Below, one piece after another: positions 51,293 to 60,542 of a stretch of DNA of 64,000 bases. Within the stretch, counting starts at the first letter, position 1, and every line of letters starts with the position of its first letter. This DNA is from Verrucomicrobiota bacterium. Lineage in GTDB: Bacteria; Verrucomicrobiota; Verrucomicrobiia; Opitutales; Opitutaceae. Under the pieces are notes generated by a model, which searched no databases, had not been told where the DNA came from, and saw nothing but the letters and a program-made list of their open reading frames with translations. The stretch spans positions 248,001-312,000 of the forward strand of contig JAEZGX010000041.1 of assembly GCA_023416735.1 (NCBI GenBank), written 5' to 3'. A program made the position numbers and the translations under genes.

Positions 51293-54280
51293 ATGCCCGC
51301 CGCCCCCGCGACAAATTCCGCCCTTCCCCCCTCCGACTTCTCTCAACTCGCCGCCCGCCTCACCGGCGAACTCCACACCGGCCGCACGCTCCGCATCCTC
51401 TACGCGACCGACGCCTCCGAATACCAGGAACTCCCCGCCGCCGTCGCCCTCCCGCGGACCGAAGCCGATGTCCGCGCGCTCATCGAATTCTGCGCCCGCC
51501 ACCGCCTCGGCTTCATCCCGCGCGCCGCCGGCACCTCCCTCGCCGGCCAAACCGTGGGCCACGGCCTCGTCGTCGATCTCGGCCGCCACCTGAATCGCAT
51601 CATTTCCATCGACGCCGCCCACCTCCGCGTCCGCGTCCAACCCGGCGTCGTCCGCAACGAACTCAATCTCGCCCTCCGCCCCCACGGTCTCCTCTTCGGC
51701 CCCGAAACCGCCACCGCCACCCGCGCCATGATCGGCGGCATGGTCGGCAACAACTCCTGCGGCTCCAACTCCATCGTTTACGGTTCCACCCGCGACCACC
51801 TCGTCTCCGCCCGCGGCTTCCTCAGCGACGGCTCCGAAGTCACTTTCGGCCCGCTCACTCACGACGAATTCGCCGCCAAGTGCAACGGCCCCGACACCCT
51901 CGAAACCCGCATCTACCGCGAAATCCGCGACGTCCTCTCCTCCGCGTCCAACCGCCAGCTGATTCGCGACAACTTCCCCAAACCCGAGATCCCGCGCCGC
52001 AACACCGGCTACGCGCTCGATCTCCTCATGGACTGCGCCGTCTTCGATCCAACTTCCGACAAACCTTTCAATCTCTGCCGCCTCATCGCCGGCTCCGAGG
52101 GCACGCTTTTCGTCGGCGTCGAATTCGAGCTCACCTGCGATCCCATCCCGCCTCCGCCCGCCCTCCTCTGCGCGCATTTCCACTCCGTCAACGAAGCCCT
52201 TCGCGCCATGCTCCTCGCGCTGCCTTACCGCCCCAGCGCCGCTGAGCTCATCGACCGCCCCGTGCTCGAATGCACCAGGCTAAACATCGAACAATCGCGC
52301 AACCGCTTCTTCGTTCAGGGCGACCCCGGCGGCATCATGGTCATCGAAATCCGCCGCCCCACCCGCGCCGAAACCGCCGCCACCCTTGACGCCATCGCCG
52401 CCGACATGCGCGCCGCCGGCCTCGGTTACGCGTATCCAACGCTCTGGGACGCCGATGTCGAACGTGTCTGGGACCTCCGCCGGGCCGGCCAGGGCATCAT
52501 GAACAATGTCGTCGGCGACGCCAAACCGCGCGAAAACGTCGAAGACACCGCCGTCGCCCCCGCCGATCTCCCGCACTACATCGAGGAGTTCGACGCCCTC
52601 ATGCGCGACAAGCACCACATCGAGTGCGTTTACTACGGCCACGCCGGCACCGGCGAACTCCACACGCGCCCGCTCTTCAACCTCAAAACCCCCGCGGGTC
52701 TGAAACTGTTTCGCGGCGTCGCCACCGACGTCGCCGCGCTCGTCAAAAAATACCGTGGTTCCCTCAGCGGCGAACACGGCGACGGGCGCCTTCGCGGCGA
52801 ATTCGTCCGCTTCATGGTCGGCGACGCCTGCTACGAACTGCTTCGCCGCGTGAAGCTCGCCTTCGATCCGCACAACATCCTCAACCCGGGCAAGATCATC
52901 GACGCGCCGCCGATGGACACCTCGCTGCGCAACAGCCCCGACACGCCCTCGCCCGACTACCCGACGTTCTTCGATTTCACCGCCACCGAGGGCATCGTCC
53001 GCGCCGCCGATCGCTGCAGCGGCTCCGGCGACTGCCGCAAATCCCACCTCATGGGCGGCACCATGTGCCCGAGCTACATGGCCACGCGTAACGAAAAAGA
53101 CACTACGCGCGCCCGCGCCAACATGCTCCGCCACCTCCTCACCTATCCGCACGATCCCTCCAACCCATGGAACCGCGACGAAATCGCCGAGGTGATGGAG
53201 CTCTGCATCTCCTGCAAGGGCTGCAAATCCGAATGCCCCGCCAACGTCGACATGGCCCGCCTCAAGGCCGAATGGCAGCAACACTTTCACGACGCTCGCG
53301 GCGTCTCCCTCCGTTCGCGCCTCATCGCCAACTTCTCCCGCCTCACCGCCCTCGGCGCTCTCGTGCCGTCGCTTCACAACTTCTTCGTCACCTCCCCGCT
53401 CACCAGTCGCCCGTTCAAACGTCTCGTCGGCTTCGCCCCCGAACGCAGTCTCCCCACGCTCCCGCCCACTACCCTCCGCAAATGGCGCACCACCCATTGT
53501 AGGGCGAGGTCTCCCGCCCCCGCCACCCGCCGCGTCCATCTTTTCGCCGACGAATTTACGAACTTCCACGACGCCCCCATCGGCATCGCCGCCATCCAAC
53601 TGCTCGAACGCCTCGGCTACGAAGTCGTCATCCCACAACACGTCGACAGCGCCCGCTCCCAATTCTCCAAAGGTTTCCTCCGCGACGCCCGTCGCCTCGC
53701 CACGCGCAACATCGAACTCCTCTCCCCCGTCATCACCGACGACGCTCCGCTCATCGGCATCGAGCCGTCCGCGATCCTCGGCTTCCGCGACGAATTCCCC
53801 GACCTCGTCCCAGCCCAACTCCGGCCCGCCGCGCGCACGCTCTCCAAACGCACTTTCCTCTTCGAAGAATTCATCGCCCGCGAAGCCGACGCCGGCCGCA
53901 TCACCTCCGCTTCCTTCACCACCACCGCGCGCACCATCAAGCTCCACGGCCACTGCCACCAGAAAGCGCTCTCCTCGCTCACGCCCGCCGTCAAAGCCCT
54001 CCAGCTTCCACGAAACTACAAAGTCGAAATCATCCCTTCCGGCTGCTGCGGCATGGCCGGCTCCTTCGGCTACGAAGCCGAACACTTCGAAATCTCCCAA
54101 CAGATCGGCGAACTCGTCCTCTTCCCCGCCGTGCGTGCCACGTCCACGGATACACTCATCGCCGCCCCCGGCACGAGCTGTCGGCACCAAATCAAGGACG
54201 CCACGTCCCGCCACGCGCTCCACCCCGCCGAAATCCTCCACGCCGCTCTAGCGGATACCGATGTCCCCTCGGGTTCGTAA
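51293..54280 (+). CDS. FAD-binding and (Fe-S)-binding oxidoreductase, D-2-hydroxyacid dehydrogenase-like fusion
   Basis: 995 residues combining what are often two or three subunits. Domain 1 (about 40-480): FAD_binding_4 fold with GFIPRAAGTSLAGQTVGHG and ATRAMIGGMVGNNSCGSNS, then the FAD-linked oxidase C-terminal region (YYGHAGTGELHTRP, LSGEHGDGRLRGEF). Domain 2: two [4Fe-4S] motifs, CSGSGDCRKSHLMGGTMCPS and CISCKGCKSECPANVDMA. Domain 3: cysteine-rich CCG region with HGHCHQKAL and SGCCGMAGSFGYEAEHF. The layout matches GlcD/GlcF- or Dld-type D-lactate or glycolate dehydrogenases, and the donor acid is unproven. A short RTTHCRARSPAPATRR stretch between domains 2 and 3 looks inserted. The CT-rich upstream gap has no Shine-Dalgarno. 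Confidence 0.9.
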   Translation: MPAAPATNSALPPSDFSQLAARLTGELHTGRTLRILYATDASEYQELPAAVALPRTEADVRALIEFCARHRLGFIPRAAGTSLAGQTVGHGLVVDLGRHLNRIISIDAAHLRVRVQPGVVRNELNLALRPHGLLFGPETATATRAMIGGMVGNNSCGSNSIVYGSTRDHLVSARGFLSDGSEVTFGPLTHDEFAAKCNGPDTLETRIYREIRDVLSSASNRQLIRDNFPKPEIPRRNTGYALDLLMDCAVFDPTSDKPFNLCRLIAGSEGTLFVGVEFELTCDPIPPPPALLCAHFHSVNEALRAMLLALPYRPSAAELIDRPVLECTRLNIEQSRNRFFVQGDPGGIMVIEIRRPTRAETAATLDAIAADMRAAGLGYAYPTLWDADVERVWDLRRAGQGIMNNVVGDAKPRENVEDTAVAPADLPHYIEEFDALMRDKHHIECVYYGHAGTGELHTRPLFNLKTPAGLKLFRGVATDVAALVKKYRGSLSGEHGDGRLRGEFVRFMVGDACYELLRRVKLAFDPHNILNPGKIIDAPPMDTSLRNSPDTPSPDYPTFFDFTATEGIVRAADRCSGSGDCRKSHLMGGTMCPSYMATRNEKDTTRARANMLRHLLTYPHDPSNPWNRDEIAEVMELCISCKGCKSECPANVDMARLKAEWQQHFHDARGVSLRSRLIANFSRLTALGALVPSLHNFFVTSPLTSRPFKRLVGFAPERSLPTLPPTTLRKWRTTHCRARSPAPATRRVHLFADEFTNFHDAPIGIAAIQLLERLGYEVVIPQHVDSARSQFSKGFLRDARRLATRNIELLSPVITDDAPLIGIEPSAILGFRDEFPDLVPAQLRPAARTLSKRTFLFEEFIAREADAGRITSASFTTTARTIKLHGHCHQKALSSLTPAVKALQLPRNYKVEIIPSGCCGMAGSFGYEAEHFEISQQIGELVLFPAVRATSTDTLIAAPGTSCRHQIKDATSRHALHPAEILHAALADTDVPSGS

Positions 54281-54336
54281 GGATCGCGCACAGCAAGGCG
54301 CCCGCGCAACCCGACGGTCGCACGCACCACGTCCGC

Positions 54337-54372
54337 CTCTTCGCGCTTCTTCGCGTCCTTCGCGGTCAGGAT
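54337..54372. repeat. 9-bp-period TTCGCG half-element (supplies a stop codon)
   Basis: CTTCGCGCTT, CTTCGCGTC and CTTCGCGGT-type words. The complement of 54366-54368 is the stop codon of the next minus-strand gene. The gap 54281-54336 contains no gene. Confidence 0.7.
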
Positions 54373-54638
54373 AAACGCCGACACCGCTCCGGCTGCGAAT
54401 CCGGCTTGCCCTCATAAGCATGCACCGAACACGCCGAATCGCTCCACAGCGGCAGGTTCTCTTTCCGCCAATCGCGCGTTTCCAACACGTCGCGCTGCAA
54501 CTCCGGATCTTCCGCTCGCATCATCAGCCGGTTCAGCGCCGCATACGCGACATCCTCGGCCGACACTCCGATCTCCTCGGCGAAACGGACCACCGCGTCA
54601 CGCTCCGCTTGTTCCAAGTGTAGTTTGATCGCACTCAC
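54366..54638 (-). CDS. Small conserved-looking hypothetical protein (RHH-like)
   Basis: 90 residues. It begins with GTG at 54638 with a perfect Shine-Dalgarno (AAAGGAGG, 5-6 bp before). The first 45 residues, MSAIKLHLEQAERDAVVRFAEEIG and VSAEDVAYAALNRLMMRA, form an N-terminal beta strand and two helices that could be a ribbon-helix-helix-like DNA-binding fold; the remainder ends in a Ser-Asp-Ser..Cys stretch. No partner toxin is next to it. The C-terminus is encoded by repeat DNA (the stop lies in a TTCGCG element), so the true native end may have differed. Function unknown. Confidence 0.6.
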   Translation of the reverse strand: MSAIKLHLEQAERDAVVRFAEEIGVSAEDVAYAALNRLMMRAEDPELQRDVLETRDWRKENLPLWSDSACSVHAYEGKPDSQPERCRRLS

Positions 54639-54882
54639 AACAGCCTCCTTTCAAAAACCCCAACCCCACCAAACTACCCTTCCGCCCCGGCTCCTCAACC
54701 CCCTGAGCCTCTTTCCTTCACCTTCAAACATTCCGCTAATACTTCGCCCCTCTGCTCCCCCGGCACCCTGCGCATTCCTTGCTCACCCCTCTTTCTCTTT
54801 CGTCAGCTCCAGCCGCCTCCGTCTTCGTTCGCCTCTCCCACTTTCACTTTCCCTTTCACCTTCCTCGGCGCATCCTTGCCCC

Positions 54883-55461
54883 ATGTCCGACGTCGCGGGC
54901 CAGTTCCTTCAAGCTTTCATCCCGCTCTTCGTCGCCATCGATCCCATCGGCCTCGCTGCCATCTTCCTCGCGATGAGTGCAGGCGTGCCGGTCGAACGCC
55001 GTCGCAAAATCGCCGCGCAAGCCACCTGGACCGGCGGAGGCGTCGCCCTCCTTTTCCTCCTTCTCGGTCAAACCATCTTCAACGCCCTCGGTATCACCGC
55101 CTCCGACTTCCAAATCGCCGGCGGTCTCATCCTCTTCATCCTCGCCGCGCGCGACATCATTCACTCCGCCACAGAGCAACCGCGCGAGCTCGCCGACGAC
55201 TTCGGCGTCGTCCCGCTCGGCATGCCGCTCATCGCCGGCCCCGCCTCGATCACGACGCTCATCCTCCTCGCTCAAACCGTCGGCGTTGTCATCACCCTCG
55301 TCGCACTCGCCGTAAACCTGTCCCTCGTCGTCCTCGCCTTCGCGCAAAGCGACCGCATCGCCCGCCGCATCGGCGGCACCGGCATGCGCGCCATCTCCAA
55401 GATCATCTCCCTCCTCCTCGCCGCCATCGCCGTCAACATGGTCCGCCAAGGCCTGCAATAA
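54883..55461 (+). CDS. MarC-family membrane protein
   Basis: 192 residues with six hydrophobic segments. Family marks are FIPLFVAIDPIGLAAIFLAMS, ASDFQIAGGLILFILAARDI and VVPLGMPLIAGPASITTLILL, and the C-terminal GGTGMRAISKIISLLLAAIAVNMVRQGL. MarC was once linked to multiple antibiotic resistance, but that role has not been supported, and the transported substrate is unknown. The ATG at 54883 follows a pyrimidine-rich leader without a Shine-Dalgarno. The 245-bp upstream gap is pyrimidine-rich and holds no gene. Confidence 0.9.
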   Translation: MSDVAGQFLQAFIPLFVAIDPIGLAAIFLAMSAGVPVERRRKIAAQATWTGGGVALLFLLLGQTIFNALGITASDFQIAGGLILFILAARDIIHSATEQPRELADDFGVVPLGMPLIAGPASITTLILLAQTVGVVITLVALAVNLSLVVLAFAQSDRIARRIGGTGMRAISKIISLLLAAIAVNMVRQGLQ

Positions 55462-55524
55462 CCGCATGGTCCCCCTTCACGCCGCGACTCCAGCATTCTA
55501 GCAGATCCTGTCGCCAAACCTTTG

Positions 55525-55600
55525 GCCGCAAAGAGGCGCAAAGGCGTAAGAATTCAGAAAGCTCTCCGTTTTTTTGCGCCTTCTGCGCCTCTTTGTGGCC
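55525..55600. repeat. 9-bp-period mirrored element (TGCGCC family) after MarC
   Basis: Left arm GGCCGCAAAGAGGCGCAAAGG and right arm TTGCGCCTTCTGCGCCTCTTTGTGGCC are complementary over about 28 bp (55525-55553 with 55569-55600). Same family as 44393. It lies between MarC and the convergent M20 peptidase gene. Confidence 0.85.
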
Positions 55601-55607
55601 CTTCTGC

Positions 55608-56849
55608 TCACCCTTCAAACGTCGTCAACAACTCCGCATAGATCTTCGCGCAGTTCACCAAATCCCGCACACGCGCCCGCTCATCCACCGCATGATAATT
55701 TTCGCCGCCCGGCCCATAGCCCAGCGTCGGAATTTTCAGATGATGCGCGAAGAAGTGCATGTCGTTGAACCCCGTCGACACGTTGAACAACGTCTTCGCC
55801 CGCCGCACGCGCGTCACACACTCCGCCATCGTCGCAAAAAACGGGTGCTCCGGCTCCGAGTAACACGCGAAATTCTCCGACACTTTCCGCACCGTGATCC
55901 GGCACTGAGGAATCTTTCGCGCCGCCGCCGCGAGAAACTCGCGCAACTCCCGCTCTGCCGCCTCATGGTCTTCGATCGCCAGCACGCGCCGATCGATCGA
56001 GAAACTCGCCTCCGCGGGCACCGTGTTGATTTTCCCGCCCGGCCCCGACGCAAACACGCCGCCCACATTGATCGTCGGCCGCATCGTCACCCCATCCGGA
56101 GTCCGCCACGTCCGCTTCGCGAGGGTCTTCTTATAATCCTCCAACGCCATCACGAGCGCCGACATCTTCTCGAGCGCATTGATGCCCAGATCCGGCCGCG
56201 ACCCATGCGCCGCGCGCCCATGCACCATCACCTCGAGCCACACCACGCCATTGTGCCCGCAGCACACGCGCGGTCCCTCCCCGCCTTCCATCACCACCGC
56301 ATAATCCGGCTCGATCGGCGCATGCCGCACCAGCCAGCCCGCGCCCAATTCCGAATCCGTCTCCTCGTCCGCCGTGAACGACACTTCCACATTCACCTTC
56401 GGCATCGTCCCCGTCGCCCGCAGCGCCTTCAACGCCAGCAGCAAACTCGCGTGCGACCCCTTCATGTCCGACGTCCCGCGCCCGTAAACCCATCCGCCTT
56501 CCAGGGCCCCGCTGAATGCCGCCCCATGTCTCCATCTTCCGGATACCGGCACCACGTCGTAGTGCGCGTTGAAATGCACCGTCTTCTTCGCCCCGCGGAC
56601 GCGCCACTTTCCCACGACATTGAAACGTGGATACGCCCACTGCTCCTCCGGCAGCAGCCTCTTTATCAGCTTCGCCGGAATCGTGTAACGCTTCGCCTGC
56701 AATCCCGCCGCCTCCAGCTCGTCCCTCAGCAACTCCGTGATCTCCGCGTAATTCTCTCCCGGCGGATTCACCGTCGAAATTCCAACCAGCTGCTGCAACG
56801 TCCCGACCATGTCCGCAGCGTGAAGATCGATGTAGGCAGAGGGTGTCAT
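55608..56849 (-). CDS. M20-family metallopeptidase (ArgE/DapE type)
   Basis: 413 residues from ATG at 56849 (MTPSAYIDLHAADMVG), supported by GGGGGAG 9 bp upstream; an earlier start at 56870 is possible. Metal-binding and catalytic parts are VHFNAHYDVVP (His96, Asp98), GRGTSDMKGSHA (Asp128), ADEETDSELGAG (Glu162, Glu163) and the late GPGGENYHAVDERARV. A dimerisation domain (about 190-310) includes HGRAAHGSRPDLGINALEK. The family hydrolyses N-acyl amino acids, diaminopimelate precursors or small peptides; which one cannot be told. It is convergent with MarC and preceded by a 215-bp gap with no gene. Confidence 0.88.
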   Translation of the reverse strand: MTPSAYIDLHAADMVGTLQQLVGISTVNPPGENYAEITELLRDELEAAGLQAKRYTIPAKLIKRLLPEEQWAYPRFNVVGKWRVRGAKKTVHFNAHYDVVPVSGRWRHGAAFSGALEGGWVYGRGTSDMKGSHASLLLALKALRATGTMPKVNVEVSFTADEETDSELGAGWLVRHAPIEPDYAVVMEGGEGPRVCCGHNGVVWLEVMVHGRAAHGSRPDLGINALEKMSALVMALEDYKKTLAKRTWRTPDGVTMRPTINVGGVFASGPGGKINTVPAEASFSIDRRVLAIEDHEAAERELREFLAAAARKIPQCRITVRKVSENFACYSEPEHPFFATMAECVTRVRRAKTLFNVSTGFNDMHFFAHHLKIPTLGYGPGGENYHAVDERARVRDLVNCAKIYAELLTTFEG

Positions 56850-57064
56850 GCGTGTTCGACTCCCCCGCATGAACGACGAAGCCGCGCGGATTGTCCAGCG
56901 CCTGCGCCTCGCGCCGCTCCCGCACGAGGGCGGCATTTTTAGTCGCACCTGGACTGCCCCCTCCCGCGATTTCCCGTCCGCCCGCGACTGGATCCTCGCG
57001 TTAACGAGATGACTTTTGACACGCCCATCCTGCGTTTCATCATCGCCCGCCACCACGCCTTTCC

Positions 57065-57703
57065 ATGTCGCTCGCCGATCTGCGCAAAGACTACTCGCTC
57101 GCCGGACTCGCCGAGAAAGATCTCGCCCGCGATCCTTTCCGCCAATTCGAAAAATGGTTTCAAGAAGCGCAGGCCGCCAAGCTCATCGAGCCTAACGCCA
57201 TGACGCTCGCCACCGCCTCGCGCGACGGCCGCCCCACCGCGCGCACCGTCCTCCTCAAGAGCGTCGATGGCCGGGGTTTTGTATTTTATACCAACTACGA
57301 AAGCCGCAAAGGCCGCGATCTCGACGCCAACCCCCGCGCCACGCTCCTCTTCCCGTGGCTCGCCCTTGAACGGCAAGTCGCCGTCGAAGGCACCGTCACC
57401 AAGGTTTCCCGCGAGGAATCCGAAGCCTACTTCCACAGCCGCCCGCTGCTCAGCCAGCTCTCCGCCTGGGTCTCGCAACAGAGTTCCATTATCTCTGACC
57501 GCAAGTCGCTCGAGGACGCCTTCAAGGTAGTGGAAAAAAAATACGCCGGACAACCCGTGCCCCTCCCGCCCCACTGGGGCGGCTATCGCGTCGCCCCCGA
57601 GACGGTCGAGTTCTGGCAGGGCCGCCGCAGCCGCCTGCACGACCGCTTGCGTTATCGCCGCGCAGCCGACGGTGCCTGGACGATCGAGCGCCTCGCCCCG
57701 TGA
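57065..57703 (+). CDS. pdxH: Pyridoxamine 5'-phosphate oxidase
   Basis: 212 residues, normal for PdxH. It oxidises pyridoxine or pyridoxamine 5'-phosphate to PLP with FMN. Signatures are ARDPFRQFEKWFQEA, AMTLATASRDGRPTARTVLLKSVDGRGFVFYTN, SRKGRDLDANPRATLLFPW, SEAYFHSRPLLSQLSAWVSQQS, HWGGYRVAPETVEFWQGRRSRLHDRLRYRR and the ERLAP end. The FMN-binding and substrate residues of the RxGRP and RLHDR regions are present. It starts at ATG 57065 after an ACGCCTTTCC leader and overlaps the histidine kinase gene by 4 bp, so the two are probably translationally coupled. Confidence 0.95.
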   Translation: MSLADLRKDYSLAGLAEKDLARDPFRQFEKWFQEAQAAKLIEPNAMTLATASRDGRPTARTVLLKSVDGRGFVFYTNYESRKGRDLDANPRATLLFPWLALERQVAVEGTVTKVSREESEAYFHSRPLLSQLSAWVSQQSSIISDRKSLEDAFKVVEKKYAGQPVPLPPHWGGYRVAPETVEFWQGRRSRLHDRLRYRRAADGAWTIERLAP

Positions 57704-59247
57704 AGAAACGCGTCCCGAAAAAAATCACGGTCGCCCCCAGCCTCCTGGCCGCCGCCCTCCGCGCCCAAGCCGACGGCGTGTTCATCGCCGACGCCAGACC
57801 GTCCACCCGCGGTCTGCACATTATTTTCGTCAACGATAGCTTCTGCGCCATGACCGGCCGCACCGCGCGCGAACTCGCCGGCAGCGCTCACGGCACGTTC
57901 CACGCCGATCCCGCCGACATCGAGCGGACCACCAAATGGCTCGACGGCGGCCGCGTCTCCCGTCCGCTCACCGGCGAAGGCTATCTCACCCGCAAGGACG
58001 GCGGCGCCATCTACGCGTCGTGGACCTTCAGCCCCGTCTTCAACGCCCGCGGCCGCGCCTCCCACATCGTCGGCACTTACCGCGACACCACCGAAAAGCG
58101 TCGCCTCCAGGAAGCGCTCGTTCACTCGCAACGGCTCGACGCCGTCGGCCGCCTCGCCGGTGGCGTCGCGCACGATTTCAACAATCTCCTCTCCGTCATC
58201 AACGGCTATTGCGAGATGCTCGCCGCGCAGCTCTCCGACCGCCCCCAAGCCCTCCGCGAGGTCCAGGAAATCCACAAATCCGGTCTCCGCGCCGCCACCC
58301 TCACCCGCCAGCTCCTTGCGTTCGGCCGCCGCCAGCCGATGGATGCCCGCGTCATCAACTTCAACCGCGTCGTCCGGGATAACGCCGAGATCCTCCGCCG
58401 CCTGATCGGCCACGCCGGCCGCCTCGAACTCGACCTCTCCAAAAAACTTTCCAACGTCCGCGCCGACCCCACCCAGTTTCAACAGGTCCTCCTCAATCTC
58501 GTCATCAACGCGCGCGACGCCCTGCGCGACCGCGGCTGTATCACGATCACCACGACCGACCGCGACATCAAACCCGGCCTCAACCGCCGCACCACCGACG
58601 TCCCGCCCGGTCATTACGTTTCGCTCTCCGTCTCCGACAACGGCACCGGCATGGACGCCGAGACGCAGAAACACCTCTTCGAACCTTTCTTCACCACCAA
58701 GCCCGAGGGCAAGGGCACCGGCCTCGGTCTCGCTCTCGTTTACGGCATCGTTCAACAAAGCAGCGGCTACATCAACGTCCGCAGCGTTCTCCTCGCCGGC
58801 TCGACCTTCGAAATCCTCCTTCCCGCCACCACCGAGCCCGAAGAATCGTCCGCGCCTCTCGCGCCGATCATGCCGCTCCCCGCCACCCGGGGACACGAAA
58901 CGCTCCTCCTCGTCGAAGAAGACGAAGTCGTCCGCAAGATGGTCGGAGGCATGCTCGCGGCCGACGGCTACAACGTCCTCGCCGCCGCCTCCGCCCGGGA
59001 AGCCGCCAAACGCGCCCGCGAACACTCCCGTCCCGCCCAACTGCTCATCGCCCCGCTCGAAAATGGCGGCGAAAAACTCGCTCGTCGCCTCGCTAAATCC
59101 AACCCCGCTCTCCGCGTCCTCGCGATCGGCCAATTCGACGCCCCCCTCGCCCTGCCCTGGCTCTCCGCGTCCCGTCAAACCACCCTCTCAAAACCTTTCG
59201 CCCTCAGCGAAATCCTTCGCAGCGTCCGAGCCCTCCTCGACGCCTGA
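57700..59247 (+). CDS. Hybrid sensor histidine kinase: PAS, HisKA, HATPase, degenerate receiver
   Basis: 515 residues starting at GTG 57700, overlapping PdxH by 4 bp. Domains in order: PAS/PAC (about 20-130, GLHIIFVNDSFCAMTGR), HisKA with His158 in LAGGVAHDFNNLLSVINGY, HATPase_c (about 255-375; NLVINARDAL, SDNGTGMDAETQKHLFEPFF, GKGTGLGLALVYGIV). The last 115 residues resemble a receiver (ETLLLVEEDEVVRKMVGGML, then SKPFALSEILRSVRALL), but at the phosphoacceptor site LLIAPLENGG has Pro where Asp is expected, so it is a pseudo-receiver. There is no transmembrane segment. The signal and partner regulator are unknown; coupling to PdxH is intriguing. Confidence 0.9.
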   Translation: MKKRVPKKITVAPSLLAAALRAQADGVFIADARPSTRGLHIIFVNDSFCAMTGRTARELAGSAHGTFHADPADIERTTKWLDGGRVSRPLTGEGYLTRKDGGAIYASWTFSPVFNARGRASHIVGTYRDTTEKRRLQEALVHSQRLDAVGRLAGGVAHDFNNLLSVINGYCEMLAAQLSDRPQALREVQEIHKSGLRAATLTRQLLAFGRRQPMDARVINFNRVVRDNAEILRRLIGHAGRLELDLSKKLSNVRADPTQFQQVLLNLVINARDALRDRGCITITTTDRDIKPGLNRRTTDVPPGHYVSLSVSDNGTGMDAETQKHLFEPFFTTKPEGKGTGLGLALVYGIVQQSSGYINVRSVLLAGSTFEILLPATTEPEESSAPLAPIMPLPATRGHETLLLVEEDEVVRKMVGGMLAADGYNVLAAASAREAAKRAREHSRPAQLLIAPLENGGEKLARRLAKSNPALRVLAIGQFDAPLALPWLSASRQTTLSKPFALSEILRSVRALLDA

Positions 59248-59288
59248 TCCGTCGCTCAAGCCCCTGCGCCCTCCCATTTTCGCCTCCA

Positions 59289-60497
59289 ATGCTTCGCCTC
59301 CTCCTTTCCGCCGTCGCTTTCTTCACCGCCACCCTCGCGCTCGCCGCGAATGAACAAAAGTGGGTCGCCTCCTGGGTCTCCGCCCAACAACTCGTCGAAC
59401 CTCACAATCTCCCGCCCGCCCCCGGCCTCACCGACCGCACGCTCCGCCAAATCATCCAACCTTCCCTCGCCGGCAATCGCCTCCGTCTCGCTTTCTCCAA
59501 CGCCTACGGCGAAGCGCCCGTTCGCATCACCGCGGCCCACGTTGCCCGCTCCGCCGGCGGCTCCGCCATCGTCGCCGACACCGACACCGCGCTCACTTTC
59601 AACGGCTCGCCCGAGGTCACCATCCTCCCCGGCACGATGATGTTCACCGACGATGTCGCCTTCGACGTCGCTCCATCCGTCAACCTCGCCGTCAGTATCC
59701 ATGTTGCGGATATCCCGCAAAACCTCACCGGTCACCCCGGCTCGCGCACCGGCTCCTTCATCGTTCCGGGCAACGCCGTCTCCGCCGCCGATTTCACCGA
59801 CCCCGTCCGCACCGAACGCTGGTATCTCCTCGCCTCGCTCGAGGTCTTCGCCGACGCCCAAGCTTCCGCCATCGTCATCCTGGGCGATTCGATCACCGAT
59901 GGACGCGGCTCCACCACCGATCAAAACAACCGCTGGCCCAATAACCTCGCTCGCCGCCTCCACGCGAATCCCGCCACCGCTAACATTTCCGTGCTCAACC
60001 AGGGCGCCGGCGGCGGTCGCGTCCTGCGGGACGGCCTCGGCACCAGCGCCCTCGGTCGTTTCGACCGCGACGTCATCGCCATCCCCGGCGTCCGCTGGCT
60101 CATCATCTTCGAAGGCGTCAACGATCTCGGCACCGCCGTCGGCGCTCGCGCCAACGGCCAGCCTCACGCCACCGCCGCCGATCTCATCGCCGCCTACCAA
60201 CAAATGATCACCCGCGCTCGTGCCCACGGCATCAAAGTCATCGGCGCCACGATCATGGCCTTCTCCGGTTTCACCAGCTACGACACTCCCGAAAGCGAAG
60301 CCGACCGCCAGGCCGTCAACGACTGGATCCGCCACAGCGGCGCCTTCGACGGCGTGATCGATTTCGACGCCATCACGCGCGACCCCAGCACCCCTTCCAA
60401 ACTTTCCGCCGCCGTCGACGGCGGCGATCACCTGCACCCGTCCGCCGAAGGCTACCGCCTCATGGCCGACGCCATCGACCTCTCCCTTTTTAGGTAA
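59289..60497 (+). CDS. Exported SGNH/GDSL hydrolase
   Basis: 402 residues with a signal peptide (MLRLLLSAVAFFTATLALAA). Block I is VILGDSITDGRGS with Ser201, block II/III are GAGGGRVLRDG and FEGVNDLG, and block V is DGGDHLHPSAEGYRL with Asp380 and His383. A 190-residue N-terminal beta domain (VASWVSAQQLVEPHN, LRLAFSNAYGEAPVRITAAHV) precedes it, an arrangement seen in GDSL esterases that act on polysaccharide acetyl or other esters. The likely substrate is an ester on plant or microbial glycans. It follows the histidine kinase by 41 bp on the same strand, but a shared operon is not certain. Confidence 0.87.
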   Translation: MLRLLLSAVAFFTATLALAANEQKWVASWVSAQQLVEPHNLPPAPGLTDRTLRQIIQPSLAGNRLRLAFSNAYGEAPVRITAAHVARSAGGSAIVADTDTALTFNGSPEVTILPGTMMFTDDVAFDVAPSVNLAVSIHVADIPQNLTGHPGSRTGSFIVPGNAVSAADFTDPVRTERWYLLASLEVFADAQASAIVILGDSITDGRGSTTDQNNRWPNNLARRLHANPATANISVLNQGAGGGRVLRDGLGTSALGRFDRDVIAIPGVRWLIIFEGVNDLGTAVGARANGQPHATAADLIAAYQQMITRARAHGIKVIGATIMAFSGFTSYDTPESEADRQAVNDWIRHSGAFDGVIDFDAITRDPSTPSKLSAAVDGGDHLHPSAEGYRLMADAIDLSLFR

Positions 60498-60542
60498 GAA
60501 CCGCCAGCTGTGAGAGGGGCCTCACGCCCGGACAAAATAAAT

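Noticed and set aside
52280..54241. Long open frame opposite the FAD/Fe-S oxidoreductase
   Set aside because: The opposite strand encodes a clear FAD, Fe-S and CCG protein; this frame shows only compositional bias.
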